Assembly: GCA_913060875.1 (NCBI GenBank)
Contig: CAJXSL010000009.1
Span: 1-64,000 of the forward strand
Direction of reading: 5' to 3'
Source of the DNA: an uncultured Desulfobacteraceae bacterium
Lineage (GTDB): Bacteria > Desulfobacterota > Desulfobacteria > Desulfobacterales > UBA5852
DNA length: 64,000 nucleotides
Each line of letters begins with the position of its first letter. Position 1 is the stretch's first letter. The notes under the pieces were generated by a model. It was not told the DNA's origin. It made no database searches and saw nothing but the letters and a program-made list of their open reading frames with translations. Made by a program: the position numbers and the translations under genes. This document shows, in pieces, positions 26,685-35,007 of the stretch.

Positions 26685-28769
26685 TTAGGCCGCCTTCACG
26701 GTGACAAAGGTATCGTGCAGCGCCGGACTTCCGCCGACACGGTCGGTAATGTTTTCCTGCAGCACGCTGTCGGATACGCCCTTGTTGTAGCAGCGCGCGG
26801 CCAATTTGGCTTCGTGCCCGAAGCCGTGCACCATGAAAACCGCTTCCGGATGAATCAGATCGGTCACGTAGGCCTTGAGAACCCCGGAGCCGGCCTTGGA
26901 GGAAATCTCCACCAAATCATCGGTGCTGATACCAAGCTTCGCGGCTTTGGCCGAATTGATCCACAGAACATTTTCCGGAAAAAGCTCGTTCAGATAGGGC
27001 ACGTTCTGGGTGGACACATGGGTGTGCAGCGCCACCCGGCCCACCACCAACCGAAACACATCGTCCTTGTCCGCCGGGGCCGGCTCGTAAGCCGGGAAAG
27101 ACTCGAAACCGGCGTCTTCCAGCAGCGAGGAACGAAACTCGATTTTACCGGACGGCGTTTTCAGCTTCAGGTCCTCCAGGCGGTCCCAGAAAATCTGGCT
27201 TTTGCCATAGGCCACAAACCCCTTGGCCTCGAAATCCGCCATGGTAAACCCGGTGCCTTCCAGCTGCCATTGGACCAGTTCATCCATGGTTTCATAGGGG
27301 AAGTATGTCCCAATCCCCAACCGTTCGCACAGCTGCTTCATGATGACGGCATACTCCCGGGTGTCGTAGCGGGGCCCGACAACCTGGCGGCGCAGGAACA
27401 TCTGGGGCTTGAGGCCGTTGGCCTGCTGCACGCAGTCGGTGCGCTCCAGGTAGGTGGACTCGGGCAGGATGACATCCGCATACCAGGCCAAATCGCTGTA
27501 ATTGACGTCCACGGCCACCACCAGATCCAGCTTTTCCAATGCTTTTTTCATCTGGTTGGTATCGGGTATGGACTTGAGCGGATCGAACCGGTTGATGATC
27601 AGGGCTTTGATGGGATAGGGATCCTCGCTCAGGATGGCCGGGGCCAGCATCTGTCCGACACCGTGGGCGCTGTCCGGCAGCGGGAATTCCGGCGTTCCCA
27701 CCTTGTCGAAGCGGGGCTTGTCCGGCTTGGGCAAATCCTGCTCCACCAGCTTGCGGGCCGCTTTGCCGCCGGCCGCGCCCGGACCCTTTTTGAAGAAAAG
27801 CCCTCCGGGCGTCTCCACACTGCCCATCAGGCAGTTCAGGATCAGGATGGAGCGGCGCAGGTAAATCTCGTTGGCGTGGTGGGCCCCCCGGTAGCCGTAA
27901 TGAAAAATGACCGACGGTTTGTCCTTGCTCACCTCGCGGGCCAGGGCCCGGATCTCCTCCGCGGCAATGCCGGTTTCCGTTTCCGCCCACTCCGGTGTGT
28001 AGGAACGCACAAAGTCCTGCAGCTCGGCCAGCCCCTCCACCCAGCGTTCCACGAAGGCGCCGTCGTAGAGGCGCTCTTCAAGTATGACGTTGATCAACGC
28101 ATAATTGAGGGCCAGGTCGGTTCCGGGCCGAATCATCCAGTACCGATGCGCCTTGGTGGCGGTGACCGTGACACGCGGATCGATGTAGGTTACCTTGGCC
28201 CCCTTGTCGATCGCTTGCATCAGGCTGTTGACTTCTTTTACCGACACGGCCTCGAACATATTGCGCCCGTAAAGGATAACCTGGCGTGCATTCTTGTAGT
28301 CCATGCCCATCTGGCCGTCGGTATAGCCGAACAGGCTGCGGCAGGCCGTATTGACCGACCCCTTGCACAGGGCATCGTGGGTAAAATGGTTGGGCGACCC
28401 GATGGCCTTCAGAAACGTCTTGCTGACGTGGGTGGCCAGGTTGGCACGTTCCCCCAGCACCACACTGTGGCCGCCATGGGTATCGATGATGCCCTTGAGT
28501 TTGTCCGCCACATAATCAAGCGCCTCGTCCCACGAGGCCTTGCGCCATTTGCCCTCGCCCCGGGCCCCTTCACGGATCATCGGACTCTGAACCCTTTGGG
28601 CGTCGTACTGCATCGAAATGCCGGCGGCCCCTTTGGGACACAGGCTGCCTTCCATACCGGCAACATGCGGGTTGCCTTCAATCCACTTCACCTGCCCGTC
28701 TTTGACCTCCACCCGAATCGGGCAGCGTACCGAGCACATGAAACAGAGGCTGTAAATTGATTGCGTCAT
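26685..28769 (-). CDS. Molybdopterin oxidoreductase, DMSO reductase family
   Basis: This catalytic subunit has a Mo/W-bis-pterin site. GGAGGAGAAG supports the ATG at 28769, giving 694 residues. The N-terminal 4Fe-4S motif is CFMCSVRC...CPKG (residues about 9-44). The region HDALCKGSVNTACRS near 129 supplies the probable Cys ligand to the metal. It resembles polysulfide/thiosulfate reductase catalytic chains (PsrA/PhsA) more than formate dehydrogenase, which would show a Sec/Cys-His pair. Unlike those exported enzymes it has no Tat signal, and no membrane subunit gene is present. Substrate unknown: sulfur compounds, formate or an organic acid are all possible. Confidence 0.9.
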   Translation of the reverse strand: MTQSIYSLCFMCSVRCPIRVEVKDGQVKWIEGNPHVAGMEGSLCPKGAAGISMQYDAQRVQSPMIREGARGEGKWRKASWDEALDYVADKLKGIIDTHGGHSVVLGERANLATHVSKTFLKAIGSPNHFTHDALCKGSVNTACRSLFGYTDGQMGMDYKNARQVILYGRNMFEAVSVKEVNSLMQAIDKGAKVTYIDPRVTVTATKAHRYWMIRPGTDLALNYALINVILEERLYDGAFVERWVEGLAELQDFVRSYTPEWAETETGIAAEEIRALAREVSKDKPSVIFHYGYRGAHHANEIYLRRSILILNCLMGSVETPGGLFFKKGPGAAGGKAARKLVEQDLPKPDKPRFDKVGTPEFPLPDSAHGVGQMLAPAILSEDPYPIKALIINRFDPLKSIPDTNQMKKALEKLDLVVAVDVNYSDLAWYADVILPESTYLERTDCVQQANGLKPQMFLRRQVVGPRYDTREYAVIMKQLCERLGIGTYFPYETMDELVQWQLEGTGFTMADFEAKGFVAYGKSQIFWDRLEDLKLKTPSGKIEFRSSLLEDAGFESFPAYEPAPADKDDVFRLVVGRVALHTHVSTQNVPYLNELFPENVLWINSAKAAKLGISTDDLVEISSKAGSGVLKAYVTDLIHPEAVFMVHGFGHEAKLAARCYNKGVSDSVLQENITDRVGGSPALHDTFVTVKAA

Positions 28770-29115
28770 GCTTCTCCTCCCCAAAAAAATGAAAAACGAT
28801 AAACGCGCTTGGCAAACATCGTTAGAAAAATCCCCTCCAGGGAAACTATAGACCTGATGTGCAAAAGATACAGCGGAGAGAGAAACGCAATTAATATGCC
28901 ATTTAGAATGGAACCAGGAAGAAAATGTGATTGAGATTCACCGCTGAAATAATATTGAATAATTCCATAGCATAAATCAAATAAAAAAATAGAACAGCGG
29001 TTTCGAGGGCAAGCGCGTCGAGGGGTGGTGACAGGGAAAAATCGCCATCATCAATTGGCAGTGCCAAAAAAATATGGCGTAATTACAATGATATATAGCT
29101 CATAACCTTATTCCG
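28770..29115. promoter_or_regulatory. Divergence-free intergenic region with palindrome TTGGCA-G-TGCCAA
   Basis: About 345 bp upstream of the Mo-oxidoreductase operon. It is AT-rich in the middle and probably holds the operon promoter. A perfect 6-1-6 palindrome (29055-29067) is a candidate operator. No ModE-type site and no clear sigma54 promoter were seen. Confidence 0.4.
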
Positions 29116-29853
29116 TCAGTCATGCCGATGGGGGACCTGCCCGTGGCGATGGGCATGCACATGCTCGTGGAAATGGACCTCCTCATCGAGAAGGATGCGC
29201 CCGTCTTCCATGGAATACGTCCTGTCGGCGGTTCGGGAAAGAAACCGGGCATTGTGGGAAATCAGCACATAGGCCAAATCCAGTTCGCCGATCACATGGG
29301 TCAGGGTGTGGCGCGTATGGTCGTCCAGGCCGGTGGTGGGTTCATCCAGCAGCAGCACCTCCGGCTCCATGGCCAGGATCGTGGCCAGCGAAACCAGCCG
29401 CTTTTCACCGCCCGAAAGACGAAAGGTGACCCGGTCTTCGAAACCGGAAAGTCCCAGGCGTGCGAGGGTCTTTTGGGCCACGGCGACGGCCTCCTCCCGA
29501 TCCTTGCCCAGGTTGAGCGGACCAAAGGCCACATCTTCCAAAACCGTCGGACTGAAAAGCTGGTCGTCGGCATCCTGAAACAAGAGACCGATGCGCCGGC
29601 GCGTGGCCGCGAAATCCGCTTCCGTGGCAACCGGCTGTCCGAACAGCGTGATCGTGCCCCGGGTCGGCTTCAAAAGTCCCATGATCACATGGAACAAGGT
29701 GGTCTTGCCGCTGCCATTGGGGGCCACCAGCCCCACCCGCTCGCCGGGGAAAAGGTCGAAATCCAGATTCTTGAGAATGGGCGCCCCCCCCGGATAGGCG
29801 AAGTGAATGCCACGCAGAGAGATGAGCGGTGCGGCCTGTGCTTCCGTTGTCAA
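29116..29853 (-). CDS. cbiO: ECF-type nickel/cobalt transporter ATPase CbiO/NikO
   Basis: This ATPase drives an energy-coupling-factor metal importer. The 245-residue product has Walker A APNGSGKTT near residue 44, a Q-loop LLFQDADDQLF, signature LSGGEKR near 146, Walker B VLLLDEP and the switch His in ISHNA. The last 18 residues are very His-rich (HFHEHVHAHRHG...HRH), a feature of nickel-handling proteins that may store or sense the ion. It starts 10 bp after the cbiK stop and is the end of the operon. Confidence 0.93.
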   Translation of the reverse strand: MTTEAQAAPLISLRGIHFAYPGGAPILKNLDFDLFPGERVGLVAPNGSGKTTLFHVIMGLLKPTRGTITLFGQPVATEADFAATRRRIGLLFQDADDQLFSPTVLEDVAFGPLNLGKDREEAVAVAQKTLARLGLSGFEDRVTFRLSGGEKRLVSLATILAMEPEVLLLDEPTTGLDDHTRHTLTHVIGELDLAYVLISHNARFLSRTADRTYSMEDGRILLDEEVHFHEHVHAHRHGQVPHRHD

Positions 29854-29863
29854 TTAATACCTC

Positions 29864-30658
29864 TCAGTCCAGTTTCAGGGGAGGGCCTGCCATGGCCGTC
29901 CTGATGTGACGGCCGAAGATAGCGATGGCCATCGAATGATCCCCCAACCCTTCACCTTCCGGGATAACGGTCAGCCCCTTCTGCTCCAGCTGGGCCTGCC
30001 AGGATGTCGGCCGGTCGCCGGCGATATCCTGCATGAAATGGGCCCCGGCCACCAGCATGAACGGCCGCAAGTGCACGCGGCGGCAGCCGGCCGCCGCAAG
30101 GCGGGATGCAACGGTGGCTGGCGTGGGGTCCCCTTTTACCTGGCCCAGTACAATCTTGGGGCCGAAACGGGCCGTTATCCTCTGGGCCAAAACCGCATAC
30201 GCCATCCAGGCGGGATGCTTTGTCCCATGCCCCACCAGCACCAGGGCATCCTCCTCTGCAGGGGGTCGCACCTCGGCCAGCCAATCCAGGACCGCATCGA
30301 AATCTTCAGGGGTCGTAAGCAGGGGCAGGCCAAGATGGATATCCAGCGGGCTCCGGGCCGCCTTCCAGGCCAGTTGGTGGAATTCGATCCCACCGATCAG
30401 ATGCAGGGACTGCGCCACCGCTTTCGGATAACCGGCCCGCAGCAATTGATCGAAAACCGCTTCCGGTGTTGCCGTCGACGTGCCGTCCTTAGCCTGCACC
30501 CGTTTGCGAATGGCGCGTGACGAAAAGGCCAGCTGAATCGGATGTTCCGGGAAAAGCCGCTGACATTCCGCTTCGATGCGGCGATAGACGGTGGCGGCCG
30601 TCGTGGCCGTACCGGATGCCACCAGAACGATCGGTATCGGCCGGGTATCCTCAGGCAT
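29864..30658 (-). CDS. cbiK: Sirohydrochlorin cobaltochelatase CbiK, cytoplasmic form
   Basis: CbiK inserts Co(II) into sirohydrochlorin in the anaerobic B12 path. The 264-residue protein starts without a signal peptide. It has the family segments LVASGTAT near 13, SLHLIGGIEFH near 86 (metal-binding His), LVGHGTKHPAW near 141 (catalytic His) and MLVAGAHFMQDI near 206. A second paralogue with a signal peptide is encoded at 38743-39624. Its place between cbiQ and cbiO suggests shared metal supply. Confidence 0.93.
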   Translation of the reverse strand: MPEDTRPIPIVLVASGTATTAATVYRRIEAECQRLFPEHPIQLAFSSRAIRKRVQAKDGTSTATPEAVFDQLLRAGYPKAVAQSLHLIGGIEFHQLAWKAARSPLDIHLGLPLLTTPEDFDAVLDWLAEVRPPAEEDALVLVGHGTKHPAWMAYAVLAQRITARFGPKIVLGQVKGDPTPATVASRLAAAGCRRVHLRPFMLVAGAHFMQDIAGDRPTSWQAQLEQKGLTVIPEGEGLGDHSMAIAIFGRHIRTAMAGPPLKLD

Positions 30659-30713
30659 ATGTTTCCCTCACGCGCATGCGATTTAACGCTGCGGCGTCGA
30701 TGGTTTCAGATCT

Positions 30714-31466
30714 TCAGTCCATCCACTCCAAGCCAACGAGGAGGATCATAGCAAAAGCCGCGGCAAGCGCAAACCATTGATTGGCCGGATGGGGCGGAAA
30801 GGTCGCCAGCGAGTGAAACCGCCCGTCGAACCCCCGGCACCGCATGGCCTGGTACACGCGATCGGCCCGGGTGGCCGCCCGTACAAAAAGCATGCCGATC
30901 AAATACGCATAGCTGCGATAGGTGTGGAGATTGGTCCGGGGGCGAAATCCCCTGATTTTCATGGCGGCCACCAACCGGTGGTATTCCTGTTCGATGACAA
31001 AGATATACCGATAACACATGAGCAAAAGGTAGACGAGTTTGGCCGGAACCCCCAGGCGGGCCAGGGACTGCCCCAGGGTATTGACGGGAATGGTGGCCAC
31101 CAGGGTGGTAAAAACCGCAATGATGGCCAGGGATTTCAGCGTAATCTGCGCCGACAGCCGAACGCCGGGCCAATAGATGGAGACAACCCCTATCTTGGCC
31201 GCGATAGCGCCTTCATAGGTCAGGGGCAGCAGGCACCACAGCAGCAGCAGGAACCACACTACCACCATCAGCCGTCGCCCGGTTTCCCGGAAATTCAGGC
31301 CGGGCACCAGCAACAGCACCAACGCGGCCAGACAAGCCGCCGACAGGGCCGTAAACGTCTGGAAAACCGCCACCGCACATGAAAAAAAGGCCGCGGCCAG
31401 GACGCGCAAGCGGGGATCGATACGATGCAGCAGGGAGTGCCCCTGGGCCATGGTTTCGGCAATCAT
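30714..31466 (-). CDS. cbiQ: ECF transporter transmembrane component CbiQ/NikQ
   Basis: This is the EcfT-type membrane scaffold of the Ni/Co importer. The 250-residue product has four to five hydrophobic helices. The cytoplasmic coupling motif is near residues 165-215, seen as AMKIRGFRPRT and AMRCRGFDGRF (two A-x-x-x-R-G boxes), which contact the CbiO ATPase. It starts 4 bp after the preceding gene. Confidence 0.93.
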   Translation of the reverse strand: MIAETMAQGHSLLHRIDPRLRVLAAAFFSCAVAVFQTFTALSAACLAALVLLLVPGLNFRETGRRLMVVVWFLLLLWCLLPLTYEGAIAAKIGVVSIYWPGVRLSAQITLKSLAIIAVFTTLVATIPVNTLGQSLARLGVPAKLVYLLLMCYRYIFVIEQEYHRLVAAMKIRGFRPRTNLHTYRSYAYLIGMLFVRAATRADRVYQAMRCRGFDGRFHSLATFPPHPANQWFALAAAFAMILLVGLEWMD

Positions 31467-31470
31467 GGCG

Positions 31471-32112
31471 CTATCCGGACTTCCGGCGGGACTGCAGATA
31501 GGCCGCCAGGCCGACCAGGCCGAGGATATAACCGATGCCGCCGATAATATCGTTCAGGGATGGGCCGGTATCGACAGCCCCCAGCCGGTGCAGGATGGGG
31601 GCCAGTTTCTTGTCCAGCGACTGCTCGACCAGGGCCTGAAGCTCGTCGGGGGACAGGGAAATGGTGGTGCGGTCGGTGTCCGTGGACACGGCCGCCTGGG
31701 GTTCGGGTGCTGCGGCCACAACCGGCGTGGGGGTGGGCGTCGCCGTTGCGCCGTTTCCAAATTCATCTGCCGCCACCCGCCATTCGTTGCGGTGGCCGGC
31801 GCCGGCCAGCAGCACGATGCGCAGGGCTTCCGGCTGCGGCGGTTGGAAGGCGAATTTGCCCTGGTCGTCCGTCTGCCCTTCCAGCAGTTTGTCCCCCGCC
31901 ATATTATAGACCTCAATGCGGGCATTTTTGGCCACGCGCCCCCCACTGAACTTGCTTTCCGTGAAAACCGTATGGCCTTCCACCCATGCAAAAACGGTAA
32001 CCTTATGGGCCAGGGCCGCGTTGGGGGCCAACAGGAGCCCGAAGATACAGATTCCCACCAGCCAATTCCCGATCCGAATTCGACCTGCCGCCATCTCAAA
32101 TTGGGCCATCAT
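31471..32112 (-). CDS. Nickel ECF transporter accessory protein (NikL/CbiL-like)
   Basis: The 213-residue product has a Sec signal ending ALA, after which the mature chain begins HKVTVFAWVEG. A free N-terminal His is typical of this accessory family and probably binds the metal. A beta domain to about residue 110 is followed by a Pro/Thr/Ala-rich linker and a C-terminal helix (LNDIIGGIGYILGLVGLAAYL) that anchors it. It overlaps cbiM by 4 bp. Its presence, with the NikK-like gene, points to nickel rather than cobalt. Confidence 0.82.
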   Translation of the reverse strand: MMAQFEMAAGRIRIGNWLVGICIFGLLLAPNAALAHKVTVFAWVEGHTVFTESKFSGGRVAKNARIEVYNMAGDKLLEGQTDDQGKFAFQPPQPEALRIVLLAGAGHRNEWRVAADEFGNGATATPTPTPVVAAAPEPQAAVSTDTDRTTISLSPDELQALVEQSLDKKLAPILHRLGAVDTGPSLNDIIGGIGYILGLVGLAAYLQSRRKSG

Positions 32113-32750
32113 GCTTCATTCCTTTCCTGCGGTGCGGCCATATCAGCCACCCGGGCACCCGGCAGAAGATCCGGCTGAACCCGCCGGAAAAAGGCGACGC
32201 AGAACACCGTAATCATCCCCTCGATCACCATAACGGGTATGTGGGCGGAGACAATGAGCAGGGTGACTTCCAGGAAGTTTTCCTCCGTGAACATCAGCGC
32301 GGCCCCGGCCACCACGGCTCCCAGGAGAATGCTCACGAACCCGCAGGCAAACGCCGCCGGAAGCGCAACGGCACGTCGCCCGTGCACCAGGCGGCCGAAG
32401 AGATAGAAGCAGATTACGGCCGGGGCGGCCATGATCATGGTATTGACCCCCAGGGTGGTCAGCCCGCCGAACTGGAACAGGATCCCCTGGAGCAACAGCG
32501 CCACCACGATGGCCGGGAAAGCCCCCCATCCCAGCATCAGCCCGACGATGCCGCTTAAAATCAGATGCACGCTGGAGGGACCGATGGGCACGTGAATCAG
32601 CGAGGCCACAAAAAAGGCGGCGGACAGCAAGCCCGCCCGGGCAATGCGGTCGTAGTCCAGCTTTTTCAGCCCGATAGCCGTGCCGGCCGCTGCCAGGGCG
32701 CCGCCGGAAAGCAACACGGGGCCCGACAGGACACCTTCGGAAATATGCAT
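32109..32750 (-). CDS. cbiM: ECF transporter substrate-binding component CbiM/NikM
   Basis: This is the membrane S-component that binds Ni(II) or Co(II). The 213-residue protein begins MHISEGVLSG; the N-terminal Met-His pair plus a second His (SLIHVPIGPSSVHL near 53) form the metal site. Six to seven helices follow. Specificity between Ni and Co cannot be read from this chain alone. A long stem-loop precedes its start codon. Confidence 0.93.
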   Translation of the reverse strand: MHISEGVLSGPVLLSGGALAAAGTAIGLKKLDYDRIARAGLLSAAFFVASLIHVPIGPSSVHLILSGIVGLMLGWGAFPAIVVALLLQGILFQFGGLTTLGVNTMIMAAPAVICFYLFGRLVHGRRAVALPAAFACGFVSILLGAVVAGAALMFTEENFLEVTLLIVSAHIPVMVIEGMITVFCVAFFRRVQPDLLPGARVADMAAPQERNEA

Positions 32751-32772
32751 GGTCGCGATCGCTTCCGTTGGG

Positions 32773-32818
32773 CCGGTTGTCCGTCGCCAATTCAGGACAC
32801 CTGCGGGCGGACAACCGG
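32773..32818 (-). promoter_or_regulatory. Stem-loop in leader of cbiM
   Basis: Perfect 11-bp arms (CCGGTTGTCCG / CGGACAACCGG) with a 24-base loop that holds CAGGTGTCCTG. It ends 22 bp before the cbiM start. A TTGACT...GATAAT-like promoter lies just upstream (about 32830-32856). It could be a transcript stabiliser or attenuator. Confidence 0.4.
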
Positions 32819-32871
32819 CAAGACCATTATCAATTAACAGTTTCGTAAGAAGTCAAAATTCCCGATTTTAC

Positions 32872-32943
32872 GTCATTCCGGCAGAAGCCGGAATCTATTG
32901 ATATCAAAATGTTAGAGATTCCGGATCAAGTCCGGAATGACAG
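32872..32943. repeat. REP-like palindrome pair
   Basis: Two units of the GTCATTCCGG...CCGGAATC type, facing each other (32872-32895 and 32915-32943). The same motif occurs in many other gaps of the window. Confidence 0.75.
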
Positions 32944-32988
32944 ATAAATGACTTTTTACGATTCCATCACCTGAAGGGGCAAAACGCT

Positions 32989-33771
32989 TTATTTACCCTG
33001 CCAGGCTTCGAATTTCACCCAGATAACCGCCCCCAATTCCACGTCTTTTTCCACGCCATCGGCTTTGAGCTTGTAATCCGCCGTATTCAGCGCGGCAAAT
33101 CCCCACCAGCCACTCCGGGGGGCGGCGTAGGAAAAAACGCCGTTCGCATCGGCCTTGACGGTCTGGGTGACCATGTAGTCCGTGGGGGCGGCGGCATCCT
33201 TGTCCTGATTGTAGTATTCGACTTCCACCTCGGCATAGGGCACGGCTTGACCGCCAAGCTTGACGATGCCCTGAAAAAGATTGCCGGCGTACAAACCGTA
33301 GGGTTTGGACAGGGGCACGATCTCGGTGGCCAGCCCGACCTCTTCATCCCAGCCCTCGTCATCCCCGAAAGCCGTCACCACCGTTTTGGTGTAGTGAATG
33401 ATAAAGCAGTCTTCCGCCGGCTCCCAATAGGGCTGCGGCTCCATGACGAACATGTAGACCCCCGGCCGTTTGACCCCGTAGGTGGCTTTCCAGGCCCCAT
33501 GCTCCATAACCCGAGCGGCCTGCAGATTGGGCACAAGATCCTGCATCTGGCCATTGGCCCGGACACTGAACGCTTTGGGCTTGACAAGTTCCATGCCGGC
33601 CATTTCCATGGGATGCGAAAAACTCAGGGTCAATGTAACACTGCGCCCATCTTCCTGCATGACCATGTTGTCCGAGGGAATCACCATGCCGAAATGGGCC
33701 CCGGCCGTCCCGCCCAACAAAAGAACCAGCACCACCGCCACAAACCCAACACTGCCTTTCAAACGTAACAT
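32989..33771 (-). CDS. NikK-like secreted accessory protein (DUF4198)
   Basis: GGAGGAAGACA supports the ATG at 33771, giving 260 residues. A Sec signal (ending AGA) is followed by a mature N-terminus HFGMVIPSDNMV. The leading His again suggests metal binding. The rest is a beta-rich periplasmic fold with DUF4198 features: MEPQPYWEPAED, a middle strand set and WWGFAALN. Such proteins accompany NikMQO nickel importers in sulfate reducers. It is separated from cbiM by 238 bp of REP repeats and has its own structured leader. Confidence 0.82.
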   Translation of the reverse strand: MLRLKGSVGFVAVVLVLLLGGTAGAHFGMVIPSDNMVMQEDGRSVTLTLSFSHPMEMAGMELVKPKAFSVRANGQMQDLVPNLQAARVMEHGAWKATYGVKRPGVYMFVMEPQPYWEPAEDCFIIHYTKTVVTAFGDDEGWDEEVGLATEIVPLSKPYGLYAGNLFQGIVKLGGQAVPYAEVEVEYYNQDKDAAAPTDYMVTQTVKADANGVFSYAAPRSGWWGFAALNTADYKLKADGVEKDVELGAVIWVKFEAWQGK

Positions 33772-33795
33772 TGTCTTCCTCCATGCCATAAAAAA

Positions 33796-33856
33796 CGCCA
33801 CGCAAGCCGCCCGCCTTCAAGGGGTTGGGCACCTTCGTGGCGCATATGCCGTGGCG
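33796..33856 (-). promoter_or_regulatory. Possible metal-responsive leader or attenuator of nikK-like gene
   Basis: In the minus-strand RNA, CGCCACG occurs twice (33856-33850 and 33842-33836). Either copy can pair with CGTGGCG (33802-33796), which is directly followed by TTTTTT. The loop can fold further (GCCC/GGGC, CCTTGAAGG). One pairing therefore looks like an intrinsic terminator 18 bp before the ribosome site. It does not match a riboswitch class I know. Confidence 0.4.
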
Positions 33857-33951
33857 AAAAAAGTTACCGTTAGAAATCAAACACGCGTCGGGGTTCGCCC
33901 CGCAATTGAACCGGCACTGTATAAAAAAGCGGGATTCGGGTCAACAGCGAA

Positions 33952-35007
33952 TTAGCCCACCAGGAAGTAAACCGCACCCGCCAGCGCAACGCTGCCCACC
34001 CGCAGGGCCTGCCCCATGACCAGCAGCTGAGCCCCCATTTTGGGTTCGAAGATACCCATGTAGTGGGGCAGCTGATGGCGCAGGGCCCGGATGGGAAAGG
34101 CCAGGATATTGCCCGTGAGAAGGGCCAGGACCGTTTGCTTGACCGTCAGGACCCCGGCATCCAGCAAGGCGCCGGCCGCGGCGAACCCGGACGTGAATTC
34201 GGCCACGAAACTCAGGACCACCACGGACAGGCTCTCCACCGGGATGAAAGACGACACCACCAGGTGCGCCAGGGCATCCCGCATGAAATCAAACCACCCC
34301 ATGGTGTTGGCCATGAACACCGCCACATAGATGGGCACCACGTAAACGGCCACCATGGTGATGCGCCGGGGCAGTTTGCGGCGGACGCCGGCCAGCATAT
34401 CCTTCCAGCGGGCCCCTCGGGTGGGGCGGTCGTCCGTGGCCGTCGCGGGCGCTTCGGCCGGCGGCAGCGGCAAGCGCAGGCGCCCGTAGCACAGCAGCAG
34501 GAGGGTGCGCAGCAGCGCCGCGGCAAAGGTCAGGAGGAAATAAAGGGCCCCGGCCCGCCCGGTCAGGGGCATCACGATAAAAAAAGTGGTGGGCAGATGC
34601 AGGAAAAAGGCCGGGAACTGGTTGACGAAATTGGTCAGAAAAAGCTGTTGGCGGGTTATCTTGCCTTCCCGGAAGAACTCCACCAGCATGGCGTTGGCCG
34701 TCACCCCGGAAACAAACGCCGCCATGAAGGCCGCCCCGCAGCGGTGGCCGAGGCGGCCGAAGCGAAAGACCGGACGGGCCGCCAGGGCCAGGGCGCGGGT
34801 CCAGCCCATGGCCTCGATCATCTGGCCCGCCGCGAGCCCCACCAGAATAAAGCCCAGCAGGCGCACAAGGGGGCGTATGAGCCGTCCACCCACCACCGGC
34901 CAGCTCAGGGTCTCCAGGCCATAGACGCCGGCCGTCAGCATGATCAGCGTCAGACCGAGGGATACCGCCAGATCGCGATAGGGGTGCTTAGCTTTTTTGC
35001 GGGCCAT
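33952..35007 (-). CDS. Gate-domain (nucleoside-recognition) membrane protein
   Basis: The 351-residue protein has about eight to nine hydrophobic helices in two halves. The first half carries GFILVGLAAGQMIEAM and a Gate-type core FVSGVTANAMLVEFF near 100; the second repeats the pattern (FVAEFTSGFAAAGALL near 268). This is the family that includes spore maturation proteins and nucleoside-transporter gates. It overlaps cobI by 20 bp and is the last gene of the riboswitch-controlled operon, so a role in cobalt or corrinoid transport is inferred. Function not proven. Confidence 0.75.
   Translation of the reverse strand: MARKKAKHPYRDLAVSLGLTLIMLTAGVYGLETLSWPVVGGRLIRPLVRLLGFILVGLAAGQMIEAMGWTRALALAARPVFRFGRLGHRCGAAFMAAFVSGVTANAMLVEFFREGKITRQQLFLTNFVNQFPAFFLHLPTTFFIVMPLTGRAGALYFLLTFAAALLRTLLLLCYGRLRLPLPPAEAPATATDDRPTRGARWKDMLAGVRRKLPRRITMVAVYVVPIYVAVFMANTMGWFDFMRDALAHLVVSSFIPVESLSVVVLSFVAEFTSGFAAAGALLDAGVLTVKQTVLALLTGNILAFPIRALRHQLPHYMGIFEPKMGAQLLVMGQALRVGSVALAGAVYFLVG

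Noticed and set aside
22923-28760. Three long plus-strand frames opposite the oxidoreductase operon
   Set aside because: They are antisense to genes with clear FeS and FAD motifs and show no domains of their own.
33870-33950. Plus-strand segment with CCGGCACTGTA resembling a cobalamin-riboswitch box
   Set aside because: Other required elements are missing and no plus-strand gene follows; all neighbours are read on the minus strand.
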